NCBI GenBank assembly: GCA_949152475.1 | Contig: OX424561.1 | Coordinates: 28,142,481-28,206,480 of the forward strand | Direction: 5' to 3' | Source: Terebella lapidaria | Lineage: Eukaryota > Annelida > Polychaeta > Terebellida > Terebellidae | DNA length: 64,000 nt | In this document: in pieces, positions 23,694 to 35,780 of the stretch | Numbering within the stretch: the first letter of the stretch is position 1 | Layout of the letters: each line of letters opens with the position of its first letter | The notes under the pieces: generated by a model | Told to the model about the DNA's origin: nothing | Database searches by the model: none | The model's input: the letters and a program-made list of their open reading frames with translations, nothing else | Made by a program: the position numbers and the translations under genes

Positions 23694-25619
23694 TACGGTG
23701 GCTTAATACCGCCAATTATATTCGTGCATTTCTCACCCCGTCTATAATTATCACCTCACAATATTCACCGCATTTATAATTCCCACCCCATCTATAATTA
23801 TCACCACAATATTCACCGCGTTTATAATTTCCACCCCATCTATAATTATCACCTCACAATATTCACCTAGTTAAAAAATATCCACCCCCATCTATAATTA
23901 TCACCTCACAATATTCACCGAGTTTATAATTTCCACCCCATCTATAATTATCACCTCACAATATTCACCGCGTTTATAATTTTCCACCCCATCTATAATT
24001 ATCACCTCACAATATTCACCGAGTTTAAAATATCCACCCTATCTATAATTACCACCTCATAATTATCACCGCCTTTGAAAATTTCCACCCCGTTTATAAT
24101 TATCACCTCACTTCATGAACATATGCAGCCCAAGAGCAAGAAGATGCTTATGGAAACGCCTCCATAGCTACTGCATTGAAGCGCATATAAGGATAGGTTC
24201 TTATATGTGGATTTGTGCATTTTCACAATATATCGAAAATTCAAAACATGTTCACTTATAAGGAGACGGCCTTTTATCCAAACATAAAACACCCCGTTTA
24301 TTCTTATATAAGGACACTGTATGCACTACTATAAACTGAAGAATTGGGGCCTAATTAAATTATTGGCGCAATTAATTTTGTCCCTTTGAGTGACACACAA
24401 TTCCTTGTAGGTCTATAACACATACATTCAACATGAATACAATTTAATTTCAAGACCACAAGAATATTCGAGATTAATATGCTGAACATGGTATACGTAG
24501 TGGTACGTGCTACATGTGTTCTAGTTGCGTCATTCTTCACAACTTATAATCATCGACATGCAAAATGTCCTTATATGTGGGTCAGATGTTTTACAGGCAG
24601 TTTCTAAAATAAGTTCTCATATAACAACATGTTCTTATGTCCGGATATAAGGAAGTGCTTATATATGAGGACATGTCCTTATATGCACGTCAATACAGTA
24701 CACAGAATACCAAGAGTGCTCATACTAAGACTCATGCAACAATTGAAATTCTGTACATAGTAATGATTGTTATGATCAAATCATATTATAAACTCGGTGA
24801 TAATTCTGAGGTGTTAATTATAGACGGGGTGGAAATTATGGATGGGGTGAAAATTGTGAGGTGATAATTATAAACGCGGTGGATATTATAAACGCGGTGA
24901 TAATTCTGAGGTGATAATTATGAACAGGGTGGGAATTATAAACGGGGTGAAAATTGTGAGGTGATAATTATAAACGGGGTGGAAATTATAAGCGCGGTGA
25001 TAATTCTGAGGTGATAATGATGAACAGGGTGGAAATTATAAACGGGGTGAAAATTGTGAGGTGATAATTATAAACGGGGTGGAAATTATAAACACGGTGA
25101 TAATTCTGAGGTGATTATTATGAACGGGGTGGAAATTATAAACGGGGGGAAAATTGTGAGGTGATAATTATAAACGGGGTGGAAATTATAAACACGGTGA
25201 TAATTCTGAGATGATAATTATCAACGGGGTTGAAATTATAAACGGGGTGAAAATTGTGAGGTGATAATTATAAACAGGGTGGAAATTATAAACACGGTGA
25301 TAATTCTGAGGTGATAATTATGAACGGGGTGGAAATTATAAACGGGGTGAAAATTGTGAGGTGATAATTATAAACAGGTGGAAATTATAAACGCGGTGAT
25401 AATTCTGAGGTGATAATTATGAACGGGGTGATAAATATAAACGGGGTGAAAATTGTGAGGTGATAATTATAAACGGGGTGGAAATTATAACACGGTGATA
25501 ATTCTGAGGTGATAATTATGAACGGGGTGGAAATTATAAACGCGGTGAATATTATGGGGTGGTAATTATAAATGGGGTGAGAAATACACGAACGTAATTG
25601 GCGGTAATGAGCCACCGTA
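23694..25619. mobile_element. Foldback-type element 1 with ~50 bp minisatellite arms
   Basis: The termini are inverted: TACGGTGGCTTAATACCGCC at the left, and TACGGTGGCTCATTACCGCC when read from the right, extending ~45 bp to TTTCTCACCCC. Inside are two inverted tandem arrays. The left (about 23740-24115) and right (about 24790-25590) are built of ~50 bp units. The right arm alternates two variants (ending aattct or aattgt), giving a ~100 bp higher-order period. The ~680 bp centre (24116-24790) has no recognised gene. TA flanks both ends. It is noncoding and so nonautonomous. Confidence 0.8.
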
Positions 25620-25744
25620 GGAATGTCTTGAATTTCATTTTGTAATATGGCTGTTGGAATTCATTCATCCTTCCCTCTCCCTCTGCACACAAATACTGCA
25701 CTATAGCTGTGATGTTGTTCATCGTCGATAGGCACCAATGTAGT

Positions 25745-25930
25745 AGCTGTCAGGAATGGGAGGATTTGTCGCATACCTGGTATAGCACTCGCTGACAGGC
25801 TACATCGCTGAGAGGACTGGCTATTGTGGCCCCTCCCTGGCGGGTAAGCCTGACCCTTCTCAATAGATGCATACCTGAAATTCAAAGACCCGTTGGGGAA
25901 AAAAACGTTTGGAATGTTTCCGATGAAGAT
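25745..25930 (+). promoter_or_regulatory. Conserved block 2 (unit 3)
   Basis: gtagctgtcaggaatggga, gaggatttgtcgcatacc and actcgctgacaggctacat match the blocks in units 1, 2 and 4. A 115-codon reverse-strand open frame (25661-26008) crosses it, but that frame is not kept in the other copies. Confidence 0.5.
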
Positions 25931-26127
25931 CTTTGCCACGGAAACTCCTGATTTCGAACACACTATGTCTGTAGGACATGTAACCCACTTTACTGTCGAC
26001 AAGTTCATCTCAATTCTCGAACACTCACCTTGGGAATTACTGTGATCATAACTGTAATTTTAGTGTTATGATTCGTTTTGTAACCCTTTTGTAAAGGCGC
26101 ATTTCAATATCATTATACAGGTATATG

Positions 26128-26806
26128 CAGGGCCGGATTAGGATGTAATGAGGCCCCAAGCCAAATTAGTAATGGGTGCCCTTTGTATATTGGTAGGCTA
26201 TGTGACCGAGCGAAGCGAGGTAACCATGCGGTCTGGGGGTTGGGGGGCGCCGTAAGCCCCCGAGAAAATTTTGCGGAATTGAAGTCTGTAGGAGCTTTCT
26301 GTGATATACTTTAATACTTGAATTGCAAGATACACCAAAACAAACATTTAATGAATTTTCCTAAATCTGTGGAGGCCGTGAAACTGAATGGGGTGGGGGG
26401 GGGGGGTATAAAAATGCAGCTGCCCTGGAACTTTGGGGCCGCAGGAATTATAGGGGCATGGAATTGCATTGTGGGGCCCCAAAAATGCAGGGGCCCACAC
26501 TAAATGCCCCGGAAGTTTGCGTGCCTGGGATTTGTCAGGACTCAAAAATGTGGCGCCCAAAGAGTGCTGGGCCTGGGCCCCCAAGTTGGATCTTCACAGC
26601 TGTGGGGCCCCGAAACTGCACACGTCCAGCACAAACACCTGTGTATCCAGTATGGGCTACGGCCCACTGCACGCAATGCATCGCGAAGCCCGGTTTCGCA
26701 GCACGTTCGCGCAACAAGCGCGTGATTTTGGGGGCCTCATGGGGCCCCCAAATCTGTGGGGGCCCTAAGCCATGACTTATTTGGCTTGGTGGCTAATCCG
26801 GCCCTG
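26128..26806. mobile_element. hAT-type MITE with perfect 8 bp target duplication
   Basis: Ends CAGGGCCGGATTAG and its complement CTAATCCGGCCCTG, flanked on both sides by GGTATATG (26120-26127 and 26807-26814). CAGGG termini with an 8 bp duplication are typical of hAT elements. The interior is GC-rich with ggggcccc-type words and has no transposase. Short overlapping frames here reflect the GC-rich repeats. Confidence 0.85.
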
Positions 26807-26814
26807 GGTATATG

Positions 26815-28750
26815 ACGAATGGAAAAAAATATATATGGATCTATTACCGCCAATTTAACGAGATGTAGGTGATGAAATAGGAAACCCCAACCTAAAACGG
26901 ACTGCACGATAAAGCATTGGTGGCTTCATCATTTCTTGTGCTGATCGAATAATAGCGAATGTTATATTTTTCATAATGATTGGCCATCTGCAAGAGTTAC
27001 CAAGCATGTTGCTGTTTGGTGAATAAATCTGGGTTGTTTGAATGGCTCAGTTTTATCTGTACATTATGTATCACATCTGATCATTCGAAAATTAGGACAT
27101 GGACTGTCATTATTTTCACAACACATTGGAAAAATCGCGTAAGTATCGAGCAGCTGTTGGTTGCACGCGCAGTAGTAATCATGGTAATAAACAATCTTTC
27201 ATGTATGAACATCAAACCAATCGCAAGCAACAAAGTGACATGTTTTTACTGATCAAGGTAGTCGACATACGTAACGGTATGCACAACCTGTCAAAACTTT
27301 TGCTTTGCAAAGCATTTTCCCGAGGCACAAACATTCCGACAAGATATACTTCACATATAAAACATATTTGCAAGTGGCCTACTCAGTCTGACAAACAGCG
27401 AACGAGATAAATGCTCTTGAGTGATACAAATTTCTCACTGACAACTGTTGATAGATTGTACACATGAATACATGCTGCGACTTTCACCTGGACGATTTCT
27501 TGCGCAGTTCAGCTGCATGGTACTGCCGCATACCTAGCGTTCTGAAACTGCGGGGAACGAGAATTTTCTCCGTGTAGCACTTGCAGATTGGGCGGGATAC
27601 CATCGTTCGAGCACCTGCGGGTCTAGCTATCATCTTGTGTTCCGAGGTGATAAGCTGCTAGATGTAAATGGAGACTGGACTTGATAAACGGAAACCAAAT
27701 TCATATCCGATATGTTTTGTATGGATAAGTAATATTTCAAGCAGCGAGGAGTCAAGCCAGTGAAGCCTGGCTAAATGAGCGGTATCACGTACATGTATTA
27801 TACCGTACAGCGACATGGATCCAAATTCACAATCGCAAATGATGTTGCCTGTCGTATAGTTGATATAATATGTACAAAAGTGGCTTCTGGACACCATAGG
27901 ATCACCGACCTGATATAATGCAGCGCATGTCCAAGGTCCCTATGAGCATGTTAACACATACTTTTCTCTATCAGCGGTGGTGTTCAAATTAGTAGTTACA
28001 ATAGAATGGAAGTATTTCACATACCGAATGGAATTATTTATATTCACTTGTCCTCCTAGGATTGTCCTCTTGGAATTTCCACCAACATGAGGACATTACG
28101 AACCAAATCCGAACATTTATATCATTCACATTCAATCTGAATTAATATTACAACCCTGTCAATACTGCACATACGAATATTGGGATTTTTAATAATATGT
28201 TCAATGTGGATGTTTACAACTTACTTAATCTTTTCAACCAAACGTCGAACAACTCCATATAGATGGTGTTGTATAGTTGGTTAATATACATTTTTCAATA
28301 TAAAAAGGGTAGAATCTTCAATATACAAACTTTGAAATCCAAGTATGCACTTTTTGCGAGAATTTATATCCCAACCAGTTTTCGTTCATCATACCTATCA
28401 TAGGTCATAATTGACACTGGGTGTTTCATGGATACAGTATTGTGTTGATGTTCTATTCAACATAAGGCACCATGAAGGTCACAAAATATAACACAAGCCA
28501 TGTCAGGGACAACACTCAATTGGTACGTCACAAATATAACGCTTCAGGAACAAAGTCCGACCAACATAAAGTCACGCTGACTTCATCAGATACAGACAGT
28601 GTACGAATTTGAAAATTAGCTTCGATATAACAAATTAAATGTGTTGAATTGTATAAAATGAACATCCTACAACATTTATATATTATTCTTATATTTAGAC
28701 CATTTTACGTCCGTTCATTTCATATAAATCTAGATACCCTGTGATTGGAT
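26815..28750. other. Intergenic, no gene recognised
   Basis: Contains the shared block at 27655-27900 and, near 28545-28605, a short piece resembling the interspersed repeat at 30560. No supported gene. Confidence 0.45.
27655..27900 (-). repeat. Block shared with the inverted unit (51.6 kb)
   Basis: Read on the minus strand, tacaaaacatatcggatatg, then ttcggtttccgtttatca-like words and agccaggcttcactggc match 51570-51840 on the plus strand. A 79-codon frame (ending GFRLSSPVSIYI) partly parallels a frame at 51.8 kb (GFRLSASILLFI), hinting at an old exon, but neither carries a known domain. Confidence 0.5.
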
Positions 28751-29916
28751 TCACATTATCTTACAGAAGAACATCGTGGTGTCAGAACATTGCACATTGA
28801 TCCACGACCAGCTCACGGATTTGTTGGCTTGTATACAGGTGGGATGGGGCCCAAAAATCGGATATCCTACAAGCCAATTGTCAAAAATGTTGATGTCGTA
28901 TAAGGAACCATCAGGTAAGAAGATGTAGGGAGTTGCGGGGGGCAGCTGACCAGCAAGCCAGAACCTCTCTTGTCCATGGTCCTCTAAAAATGTTTGGTGT
29001 TCTAACAAATGTTCATATTTTCGATCGAAGGCATAGCGGTCGTTACCATGTTCACTACTTTTCTGAACATATTACACCACCAAGAAAATACGATTTTATT
29101 CTGACCATCCCCCTCCCAACTCCATGTAAAATACTAGAGTAAATCAAATGCGTATATGTATGGTGATCCGTACCGGCTATCTGGACAAAAGCTTGATGAT
29201 CCGCCATGGAATACACCGTGGCCAGCTGGGCAGCTGGGTGGTACTTTTGACACATCTGTGCAGCCTCGAGATATTTCGAACCAAATCCATACATGTAGCA
29301 GACACTTTGGTCTGGACAGAATCCTGCAATGCAACGTACATTAGTCATTGCCATACATCCGCTATATAAAATTCGAAGAGAAAGTGGAGAATCACATGTG
29401 GCCCCAAACACAGTTTACTTGACTAGTGGCTATATGTTATTTGTCTGCTGGAATTTCATTTAGCATCACCTAACTGAAACGGTGTTCAGGCTCATATATT
29501 CATGTATAATTATAGTTGTCTCTGTTCGGATTCTATGAATCTATCTCTGCTCTAAACAGGGTAATAATCAAAAGACAAACGTTCTGAAACTTACGATTCA
29601 AATGCTCAAAATACTGAAATCCAGTAGCTCCGATAATATCGCTCTGTGTTGAAATTTCGTCTATGATGTGGCAATCTCCACGGTCCTGGGAAGTTTCGAT
29701 CCAGTTAAATCCTTCGCAGTCCTCCATGGTACAGTAAGCGGCACATTGGGCCTTGGATGTGGTGAAGACATCACTGCTGGGCCTGTTTGATTTCTCGTTA
29801 TCTCCGTACAACTTCACGAAAACTCCCGAAGTCATGTTGGCTTCGCCAGAGTGAACAAAAGTGGTGCACGACAGAACCCCAGCACAAAAGAGGATGATCT
29901 GCATTGTGGTGGCCAT
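28751..29916 (-). CDS. Secreted PAN/apple plus C-type-lectin-like protein, copy B (three exons)
   Basis: A 234-residue sister of copies A and C. Exons read 29916-29595, 29323-29174 and 28983-28751. Introns are 271 and 190 bp, GT-AG and phase 1. The signal peptide spans ~1-23, followed by an NMT sequon. The PAN/apple-like domain has C-x3-C-x4-C-x14-C, with EGFNWIETSQDRGDC in its second half. The lectin domain follows: CPDQSVCYMYG, EAAQMC, FWLAG, WSWINVQC and MFFCKIM. No EPN, QPD or WND motif is seen. TATAAAG at 29946-29952 sits ~31 bp upstream of the ATG. It is closer in sequence to copy C than to A. It is probably secreted; the ligand is unknown. Confidence 0.87.
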
Positions 29917-29945
29917 GTTTCATAATAATTTGTACGAATGAGATC

Positions 29946-29952
29946 TTTATAA
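29946..29952 (-). promoter_or_regulatory. TATA box of lectin copy B
   Basis: Minus-strand TATAAAG about 31 bp before the ATG, implying a very short leader. Confidence 0.5.
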
Positions 29953-30559
29953 GCAAATGCAACCGCCTGTCTCACAAGCAACGTTCTTGAGAGCTATGCA
30001 GTCTCTGCGGCAGTCATGTACGTACTCGCACTTACATGCAATGTAATCCCCCATTGGCATCGTTACCTGTGGTGATTATTAGATTATCATTATCAACATA
30101 AATGTACCTGATATGTATAGTCGATAATGCACAGGATACGTTCATTCTAGTATATTTGCTTGGGACCATAAATATGACAGTCCTGAATAGGATTGACTGC
30201 GAGGCAACTGTACTGTGTTGGTTATCTTGGACTAATATGGACAGAAGGAATACATATTTGGCATATATGGACAGAATGAATACATATTTGGCTACTGTTC
30301 ACGTTACGAATTGAACTAGTGAGGTTCTGTGTATTGGTGTCATATCGCAAAACGACCAATCACGAAATACTAACCATGGTCATGAAATGGGACGCAGGAA
30401 CTTGGTCAGAAATTGTTGTTGCAGATCACATGTCATGATTGATATGCCTTTATATATGCATGTAGGGCATTGTTGTTTCATGGCCAAATGGGTACTATTT
30501 TCCTCAAACTTGTTCCCTACGGTGGACATTATCTTCAAAATTTACATTACTGCTGGGCC

Positions 30560-30785
30560 AAATGTAAGTATCAATCTATTACCACCAATACAGCCAAATT
30601 TTGATGATTCCAATAACCATGATAACAAACATAAAATACAATATTTTGCATTTTGCAAAGCCGGGCCAATTACTTTATCAAAAGACACACTGGCGTCATC
30701 AGGGGCAGACAGTGTGGTAAAAGTAGTTGTTTCTACTGTACACCTGATGGAATTAGTATACAACTGCCCAACAACCTATGAAAAT
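30560..30785 (+). repeat. Interspersed repeat, copy 1
   Basis: aatgtaagtatcaatctatt, taccaccaatacagccaaat and the core actggcgtcatcaggggcag recur at 30935-31090 and, more diverged, at 42040-42200 and 28545-28605. Short, noncoding and dispersed: it may be a SINE tail or a MITE. No tRNA-like promoter boxes were recognised. Confidence 0.55.
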
Positions 30786-30934
30786 AATTTAGAAATCCGA
30801 AACAAACCCATGGAATAGATAGATATATGACAAGTACATAAGTACCTAATCACAAGCCAAAAGGCTACTGAGTTGATGGTATCCTCGGGGACAGACTTAA
30901 CGTCCACCAGCAGTGACACCAGCTCAGTGGTATA

Positions 30935-31090
30935 AATGTAAGTATCAATCTATTACCACCAATACAGCCAAATTTTGATGATTCCAATAGCAAACTTAAA
31001 ATACAACATTTTGCAATAGGAACAAAGCCCGACCAATTACTTTATCAAAAGACACACTGGCGTCATCAGGGGCAGACATTGCAACCGTTT
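30935..31090 (+). repeat. Interspersed repeat, copy 2
   Basis: Direct copy of 30560-30750 with a small internal deletion. It ends soon after ggggcagacattgcaacc. Confidence 0.55.
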
Positions 31091-31489
31091 CTACATGAAA
31101 TGAATAGTTTTTCGTGTGCAGTAAATGTCGGGGCCTAACCTCGGTGTAGAAAAAAAAAACGTTTTCTACGCGTAGCAAATTCAAATAAATGAATAAAAAT
31201 TGATCATCGAATTGGCATCTGTGTCCCCTTCATGATATTACAACGAAGCAAATTTTGAGTTTACTGATTGATGATACAAGCGAATGCAACGTGAGAGGTA
31301 TCTGTCGTTTTGTAATATGGGTAACTTTGTGTAGTGATAACAAGAAGTAGGTCCATTGTCGTATATGTACGTGGGTGAGTGTTTGAGTTAGGATTCGCTT
31401 CTCAAAGTGACAGTCTTACTAAGTACTCAAAGTAATAGTAAATGTCATTTGTATATTTATAATGTCCCATTTACCTAAATTTCAGCTGA

Positions 31490-32410
31490 AACAAGAAAAT
31501 GCAGCAAACTGCGGAAGACGACATTAGAGCTTGAGCACATCATCAGCACCACGACAGCTGAATGTATCTTACTCTCTCCGCCCCCCACCCCCCCCCCCAA
31601 AAAAAGAAAAGAAGAAGCCATAATTTTATCCCCTACATGATTTCAATTCATTTCCGTATACTAGGATAAAAAAAATTGCCTACTCCATTCATATTACTAA
31701 TAAGTAAACATTTATTTTAAAACCGATCAATGGAACAGATACGCCTGCTAAAATGATATGGAAACTCATTAAAATATCCTCAAAACATTGAAAATTATGA
31801 GGAATATCTGCATCTGATATCGTCAGATATAGCATGCCTTTACTGGGCAAATTAAAATACCAGTTAAGAATAAAAAGACTTCGCAATCCAGCACAGAACC
31901 CCAGCTTAATTGTCATTTTATAAAATACGTCAAATTACGGTAAATGTAGCCGTGGCATCGCAGACGAATCGTTGTGTTTACTTCATAACGCCAAAGATGT
32001 CCACACGCAGATGCCCACATGCATGTATGCATACACGAATTGCTGAACAGAAATTGTATTCCAAAATATGCGTGATTGTGGTAATATTGCTTTGCATTCT
32101 GGGAACGTCAATTTCCATCGGCTCCGCCATTTTGGGACGTTTTTAGATAATTTGAACATTTTACGTAATTTTCTCAAACATAGCACATCGATTCATGCCT
32201 GATATATCTGTGGAATAGTCAAAGTTTCCCATCAAGTCGAGAGATTTTATGTCAAGGACGACGAAAATGCTCATTTGAAGTAGGTATCTAAACGTTTACG
32301 CCCCAGAACGTGCGTCGATAGGTTGGCTTGAAACCTCCACAAAAAAGTCAGCACATAGACATGTAGAGGGTTGGGGGCTCCCCCAATGCTCTAATGTCAA
32401 AAATGACGTA
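31490..32410 (+). repeat. ~0.9 kb dispersed repeat, copy 1
   Basis: Matches 58585-59460 in the opposite orientation along its whole length. Landmarks are gaaaatgcagc with acattagagctt (31497-31535), the cgccattttgg region (~32125), and the end agcacatagacatgtagag with gggggctcccccaatgctct. No open frame is shared. Both copies carry a C- or G-run near the same place. Confidence 0.65.
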
Positions 32411-32878
32411 ATTTAAACAAGTTATACACTTGGGAAAACATAATAATAGTGGACATGATGTCACATCATATTGTTAGAATGGACACAAGCAAATGGTCAG
32501 AAACACACTGAGGAAAAACAAAATACCAGACGTCTGGTAAACACGCCAATATACGTTGGAAATATTAACTTGGTGACAGCAACGGATATCATATGGTACT
32601 CTATCGGTATATTAAAGTGATATTGGCAGAAAAAACTTTTTTTTTCCAAATCAATTACATATGCCTTTGGTCTCAGAAAAAGAGGTTACAAAACAAAGTG
32701 TGCTTCATCAGATAAACCAGATAAATCAAGCATGTGAAAGTACTAGCAGTCGCTTTTATTTCTTTTTTGTGCGCCACTCACCTCCGATTTAACCTAGTTC
32801 ACGCTCGATTGGCTCGAACATGTACGAGTAAGCTGGAATCGCATTGCACCAAGGGATACTAAACACCGAGGATGGTGG
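32411..32878. other. Intergenic, no gene recognised
   Basis: AT-rich sequence before the long-TIR transposon. Nothing else is seen. Confidence 0.45.
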
Positions 32879-33435
32879 TAATCACCCTGCAACATATCTT
32901 AAGGCGGTGACTGACCTAGTTCTTTTGTCTAGGGGTCAGGTCATGTTGTTGTCACCGACTTGTGCTCATTTTTGGAAGGAAGATCAACACACGGTAAGAA
33001 AAATGCAATTTCTACAACATAACGCATATATATTATAACTGAGGGGGGTGATGTCCGAGATACTACTACAAATTTATGTATTTCACAAATATTTGTAGGG
33101 GCTGAAATTCCCCAGAAATAAGGTTTCTTACATCAATATTTACCCCAATTTTGACACGGTGATTACGTTCATGGTCATTTTCAATAAATTCTGCACATTG
33201 TATTTAGATAATCTGTACAAGGGAGTTAAGATCATCATCTCATGTTTCATACATCCTGCGCATACGCACCAATATATTGTAATTTTTCACTTATTCCTAA
33301 ATTACTACACACGCTTGTCGTGTCACCGATTTGAGTCAAGCGTCACCGACTTAAGATGTTAGTTGCCCAGAAAAGGACTGGTATCTCTCCACGAAAAACG
33401 AATAAAGTATTAGCCACCGCCGATGTTCAGTCAAC

Positions 33436-35629
33436 TACGGCGGCCCAATGCTGCCATTATTCATGCCTGAGTTAAGAGTAGTTTTGAAATCAGTTTCATA
33501 GTTAGTAAACATTTATTTTCAGTTATGAAACTAGTTTCTAGCAAGGCACAAACCCTTTACACCCGGCACAAACGTTTTTAGCAGGGTGTAAACCTTTCTA
33601 GCATGGCACAAACCTTTCTAGCACGGCACAAACCTTTATAACAGGGCATAAACCTTTATAACACGGTACAAACCTTTTCAACATGGCGCAAACCTTTATA
33701 ACGGGGCGTAAACCTTTACAGCAGGGCACAAACCTTTTTAACACGGCACAAACCTTTATAGCAGGGCACAAACCTTTATAACACGGCACAAACCTTTTTA
33801 ACTTGGCGCAAACTTTTTAGCCCGGCACAAACCTTTTTAGCATGGCACAAACCTTTATAACACCGCACAAACCTTTATAGCTGGGCACAAACCTTTTTAA
33901 CATGGCGCAAACCTTTATAACGGGGCAAAAAACTTTTCAACACGGCACAAACCTTTATAACAGGGCATAAACCTTTTTAACACGGCACAAACCTTTATAA
34001 CAGGGCATAAACCTTTTTAACACGGCACAACCCTTTATAGCAGGGCATAAACCTTTTTAGCAGGGCACAAATCTTTATAGCACGGCACAAACCTTTATAG
34101 CATGGCACAGACCTCTATAGCATGGCAAAAACCTTTTTAACACGGCATAAACCTTTATAGCAGGGCACAAACCTTTATAGCATGGCACAAAACTTTACAG
34201 CACGGCACAAACCTTTTTAGCAGGGCGCAAACCTTTATAGCACGGCACAAACCTTTATAGCAGGGCATAAACCTTTTTAGCAGGGCGCAAACCTTTATAA
34301 CATGGCACAAACCTTTATAGCAGGGCACAAACCTTTTTAACACGACACAAACCTTTATAGCAGGGCATAAACCTTTATAACAAGGCACAAACCTTTTTAA
34401 CTTGGCGCAAACCTTTTTAGCAGGGCACTAACCTTTTTAGCAGGGCACAAACCTTTATAACACGACACAAACCTTTATAGCAGGGCATAAACCTTTTTAT
34501 CATGGCGCAAACCTTTATAACATGGCACAAACCTTTATAACAGGGCATAAACCTTTTTAGCAGGGCACAAACCTTTATAGCACGGCACAAACCTTTATAG
34601 CAGGGCATAAACCTTTTAGCAGGGCGCAAACCTTTATAGCAGGGCATAAACCTTTTTAACACGGCACAAACCATTATAACAAGGCACAAACCTTTATAAC
34701 ATGACACAAACCTGTTTTACACTGCACAAACCTTTGTAGCACGGCACAACCCCTATGTTGTAAAGGTTTGTGCTGTGATAGATAGGTTTGTGCCATGCTA
34801 GAAGCTAGTTTCATGAAAAAAACTGTTTACTAACTAGGAAACTGATTTCGAACCTACTCTGCTAAAAAGGTTTGCGCCCTGCTATATAGGTTTGCGCCTT
34901 GTTGAAAAGGTTTGTGCCTTGTTAAAACGGTTTGTGCCGTGTTGAAAAAAGGTTTGTGCCCTGCTATAAAGTTTTGTGCCGTGTTAAAAAGGTTTGTGCC
35001 CTGCTATAAAGGTTCGTGCCGTGTTAAAAAGGTTTGTGCCCTGCTATAAAGGTTTGTGCCGTGTTAAAAAGGTTTGTGCCCTGTTATAAAGGTTTGCGCC
35101 ATGTTAAAAACGTTTGTGCCCTGTTATAAAGGTTTGCGCCCTGCTATAAAGGTTTATGCCCTGCTATAAAGGTTTGTGCCGTGTTAAAAAGGTTTGTGCC
35201 CTGCTATAAAGGTTTGTGCCGTGTTAAAAAGGTTTGAGCCCTGCTATAAAGGTTTGTGCCGTGTTAAAAAGGTTTGTGCCCTGTTATAAAGGTTTGCGCC
35301 ATGTTAAAAAGGTTTGTGCCCTGTTATAAAGGTTTTCGCCCCGTTATAAAGGTTTGCGCCATGTTAAAAAGGTTTGTGCCGTGTTATAAAGGTTTATGCC
35401 CTGTTATAAAGGTTTGTGCCGTGCTAGAAATGTTTGCGCCATGCTAGAAAGGTTTGCACCCTGCTAAAAACGTTTGTGCCATGCTGGAAAGGTTTGTGCC
35501 GGGTGTAAAGGGTTTGTGCCTTGCTAGAAACTAGTTTCATAACTGAAAATAACTGTTTACTAACTATGAAACTGATTTCAAAACTACACTTAACTCAGGC
35601 ATGAATAATGGCAGCATTGGGCCGCCGTA
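33436..35629. mobile_element. Foldback-type element 2 with ~20 bp minisatellite arms
   Basis: Terminal inverted repeats of ~130 bp begin TACGGCGGCCCAATGCTGCC on both ends. The arms are inverted arrays of a ~20 bp unit (acaaacctttataacacggc and variants): left about 33540-34750, right about 34755-35525. At 34788-34860 the centre repeats part of the terminal segment (ctagaagctagtttcat, ctgtttactaacta), as if two elements were joined. Long reverse-strand frames (33598-33789, 34155-34388, 34417-34707) are read-through of the repeat and not genes. It is inserted in the long-TIR transposon. Confidence 0.82.
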
Positions 35630-35780
35630 ATCAACAGTATGCATTGCAACATCATAATGCATATGTTTATATTATTTTCTTTCCATATTCTTGTCTTCAT
35701 ATTTGGAAAATGAGCAAAATTAACATGTACACTATACACAATCATAATTATTACGTGGACATACCTAAATTATTTGTAAA

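Larger units (their letters stand above)
21481..27900 (+). repeat. ~7 kb tandem unit 3, decayed and invaded
   Basis: Unit order is kept: weak upstream block 21690-21860, broken gene 22381-23170, block 2 at 25745-25930, and a further block at 27655-27900 shared with the inverted unit at 51570-51840. The unit is stretched by a MITE, a foldback element and a hAT MITE. The right limit is approximate. Confidence 0.65.
29953..31489. other. Intergenic with interspersed repeats
   Basis: Holds a two-copy ~27 bp repeat (atatggacagaaNgaataca) at about 30234-30295 and two copies of an interspersed repeat (30560-30785 and 30935-31090). The 143-codon frame at 30387-30818 overlaps the repeat and is not a credible gene. 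Confidence 0.5.

Noticed and set aside
23740-25590. CRISPR-like or satellite array
   Set aside because: Repeats are contiguous without unique spacers and are arranged as inverted arms between terminal inverted repeats, which fits a foldback element in an animal genome.
25661-26008. 115-codon reverse-strand frame over block 2
   Set aside because: The matching strand and frame are closed or shifted in the other copies of the block.
26458-26775. Overlapping 60-105-codon frames
   Set aside because: They lie in the GC-rich interior of the hAT MITE, on both strands and in several frames at once.
33598-34707. Reverse-strand Cys/Lys-rich repeat proteins (CYKGLCPAIKVC type)
   Set aside because: They are read-through of the 20 bp minisatellite in the foldback element's arm; each repeat gives the same residues and the frames end at repeat errors.
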